The notes under the pieces: model-generated
What the model was told of the DNA's origin: nothing
Seen by the model: the letters and a program-made list of their open reading frames with translations, nothing else
Database searches by the model: none
Made by a program: the position numbers and the translations under genes
Shown here: positions 4,774 through 5,542 of the stretch, one piece after another
Layout: each line of letters begins with the position of its first letter
Numbering within the stretch: the first letter of the stretch is position 1
Assembly (NCBI GenBank): GCA_002378665.1
Contig: DFSO01000081.1
Coordinates: 2,701-8,242, forward strand
DNA length: 5,542 nt
Source of the DNA: Loktanella sp. UBA3435
Lineage (GTDB): Bacteria; Pseudomonadota; Alphaproteobacteria; Rhodobacterales; Rhodobacteraceae
Direction of reading: 5' to 3'

Positions 4774-5480
4774 CAGACACACCTAATATCGACGACACCC
4801 ATTTTCGCGAAATCGACACTGACCGTCTGGAAACAGGGAGACAACTGGACCATGCGCCGCGCATCCTGTTGCTCTACGGCTCGCTGCGTGACCGGTCTTT
4901 TAGCCGGTTGATGACACAAGAAGCCGCACGGGTGCTGAACCGTTTCGGCGCCGAGACGAAGACGTATAATCCCAGCGGATTGCCCTTGCCAGACGATACG
5001 GATGCCGACCATCCCAAGGTGCAGGAATTGCGCGATCTGGTCGCCTGGAGCGAAGGTATGGTTTGGTGTTCTCCCGAACGTCACGGGGCGGTGACCGGCA
5101 TTATGAAATCCCAGATCGACTGGATACCTTTGTCATTGGGGGCCGTCCGTCCGACCCAAGGAAAAACGCTTGCCGTTATGCAGGTAAATGGCGGCTCGCA
5201 AAGCTTTAACACCGTGAACCAGTTGCGCACCCTAGGCCGCTGGATGCGACTGTTAACAATTCCGAACCAGTCTTCGACGCCCAAAGCGTTTCTGGAGTTT
5301 GACGACAATGACCGAATGAAGCCCTCCCCAAACTACGACCGCATGGTCGATGTCATGGAAGAGTTGGTTAAATTCACGCTCCTGACGCGGGGGCGGTCTG
5401 ATTATTTGGTCGAACGCTACAGTGAGCGCAAGGAAACAGGTGAAGCATTGATCAAGCGCGTAAACCAGACCGCAATCTAG
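4770..5480 (+). CDS. arsH: ArsH, NADPH-dependent FMN reductase / organoarsenical oxidase
   Basis: A 236-residue flavodoxin-like protein that matches the ArsH family almost along its length. The FMN phosphate loop is YGSLRDRSFSR (36-46). Other signatures are LPLPDD (71-76), VWCSPERHGAVTGIMKSQIDWIPL (98-121 region, key residues Pro102, Glu103, Arg104, His105), RPTQGKTLAVMQVNGGSQSFN (127-147 region) and the C-terminal DYLVERYSERKE. Characterised ArsH enzymes use NADPH and FMN and can oxidise trivalent methylarsenite and aromatic arsenicals to less toxic pentavalent forms; some also reduce quinones, azo dyes or metals. The ATG overlaps the preceding stop (ATGA), with GAGA at 4757-4760 as Shine-Dalgarno; a longer upstream frame exists but reads antisense-free overlap of the lyase gene in another frame and lacks family similarity. 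Last gene of the operon, ending 42 nt before the convergent tRNA. Confidence 0.96.
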   Translation: MTDTPNIDDTHFREIDTDRLETGRQLDHAPRILLLYGSLRDRSFSRLMTQEAARVLNRFGAETKTYNPSGLPLPDDTDADHPKVQELRDLVAWSEGMVWCSPERHGAVTGIMKSQIDWIPLSLGAVRPTQGKTLAVMQVNGGSQSFNTVNQLRTLGRWMRLLTIPNQSSTPKAFLEFDDNDRMKPSPNYDRMVDVMEELVKFTLLTRGRSDYLVERYSERKETGEALIKRVNQTAI

Positions 5481-5522
5481 TCTTTCTTCAAGAAGATAAT
5501 ATCGGATACGTGTCTATTTAAA

Positions 5523-5542
5523 TGGTGCCCGGGGGCGGATTT
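5523..5542 (-). tRNA. 3' end of a second tRNA on the minus strand, possibly tRNA-Phe (truncated by window edge)
   Basis: Read on the minus strand, the last 20 bases are AAAT, T-stem CCGCC, acceptor strand CCCGGGC, discriminator A and encoded CCA, that is tRNA positions 57-76. The implied 5' acceptor is GCCCGGG, which fits alphaproteobacterial tRNA-Phe and some tRNA-Leu. The anticodon is outside the window, so isotype is uncertain. It converges on arsH, only 42 nt away, and no convincing terminator separates them. Confidence 0.7.

Noticed and set aside
1105..5308. Numerous minus-strand and out-of-frame ORFs over the operon (60-200 residues)
   Set aside because: All lie on top of genes with clear family motifs and have no family resemblance of their own.

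Overview
The window looks like a piece of an alphaproteobacterial chromosome, most likely a Rhodobacterales (roseobacter-type) bacterium. This is inferred from the style of the ArsR, ArsH and MIP proteins, the initiator-tRNA-like 3' end at the left edge and the moderately GC-rich coding sequence. No 16S or other firm taxonomic marker is present.

Layout. Positions 1-20 are the last 20 nt of a plus-strand tRNA with initiator tRNA (fMet) features, followed by a hairpin terminator at about 49-69. Positions 85-492 hold no gene I can support. A minus-strand arsR (493-831) is transcribed away from a tight five-gene plus-strand operon (935-5480). The genes are an M14-type DoeB/EutE-like N-acyl amino acid deacylase, an EutB-like PLP threonine/serine dehydratase, an AqpS-like aquaglyceroporin, a MalY/PatB-type PLP C-S lyase/aminotransferase, and ArsH. 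Every junction overlaps by 4 or 8 nt, so the five genes are very probably co-transcribed and translationally coupled. A dyad at 850-866 in the divergent promoter region is the likely ArsR operator. The window closes with the 3' end of a second tRNA on the minus strand (5523-5542), so the cassette lies exactly between two converging tRNA genes.

How the genes may work together. arsR, aqpS and arsH are recognisable members of the arsenic resistance repertoire (compare the arsR-aqpS-arsC-arsH type operon of Sinorhizobium meliloti). Here arsC is absent, no arsB/acr3 pump or arsM is in the window, and three amino-acid-processing enzymes are interleaved with the ars genes. Two of them resemble the EutE/DoeB and EutB enzymes of (hydroxy)ectoine catabolism. 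My inference is an arsenic-inducible pathway that handles an N-acylated amino acid linked to arsenic or to a thiol. It would deacylate the compound, cleave it with PLP enzymes, oxidise the released trivalent species with ArsH and let it out through the channel. The gene identities are well supported; the pathway is a hypothesis.
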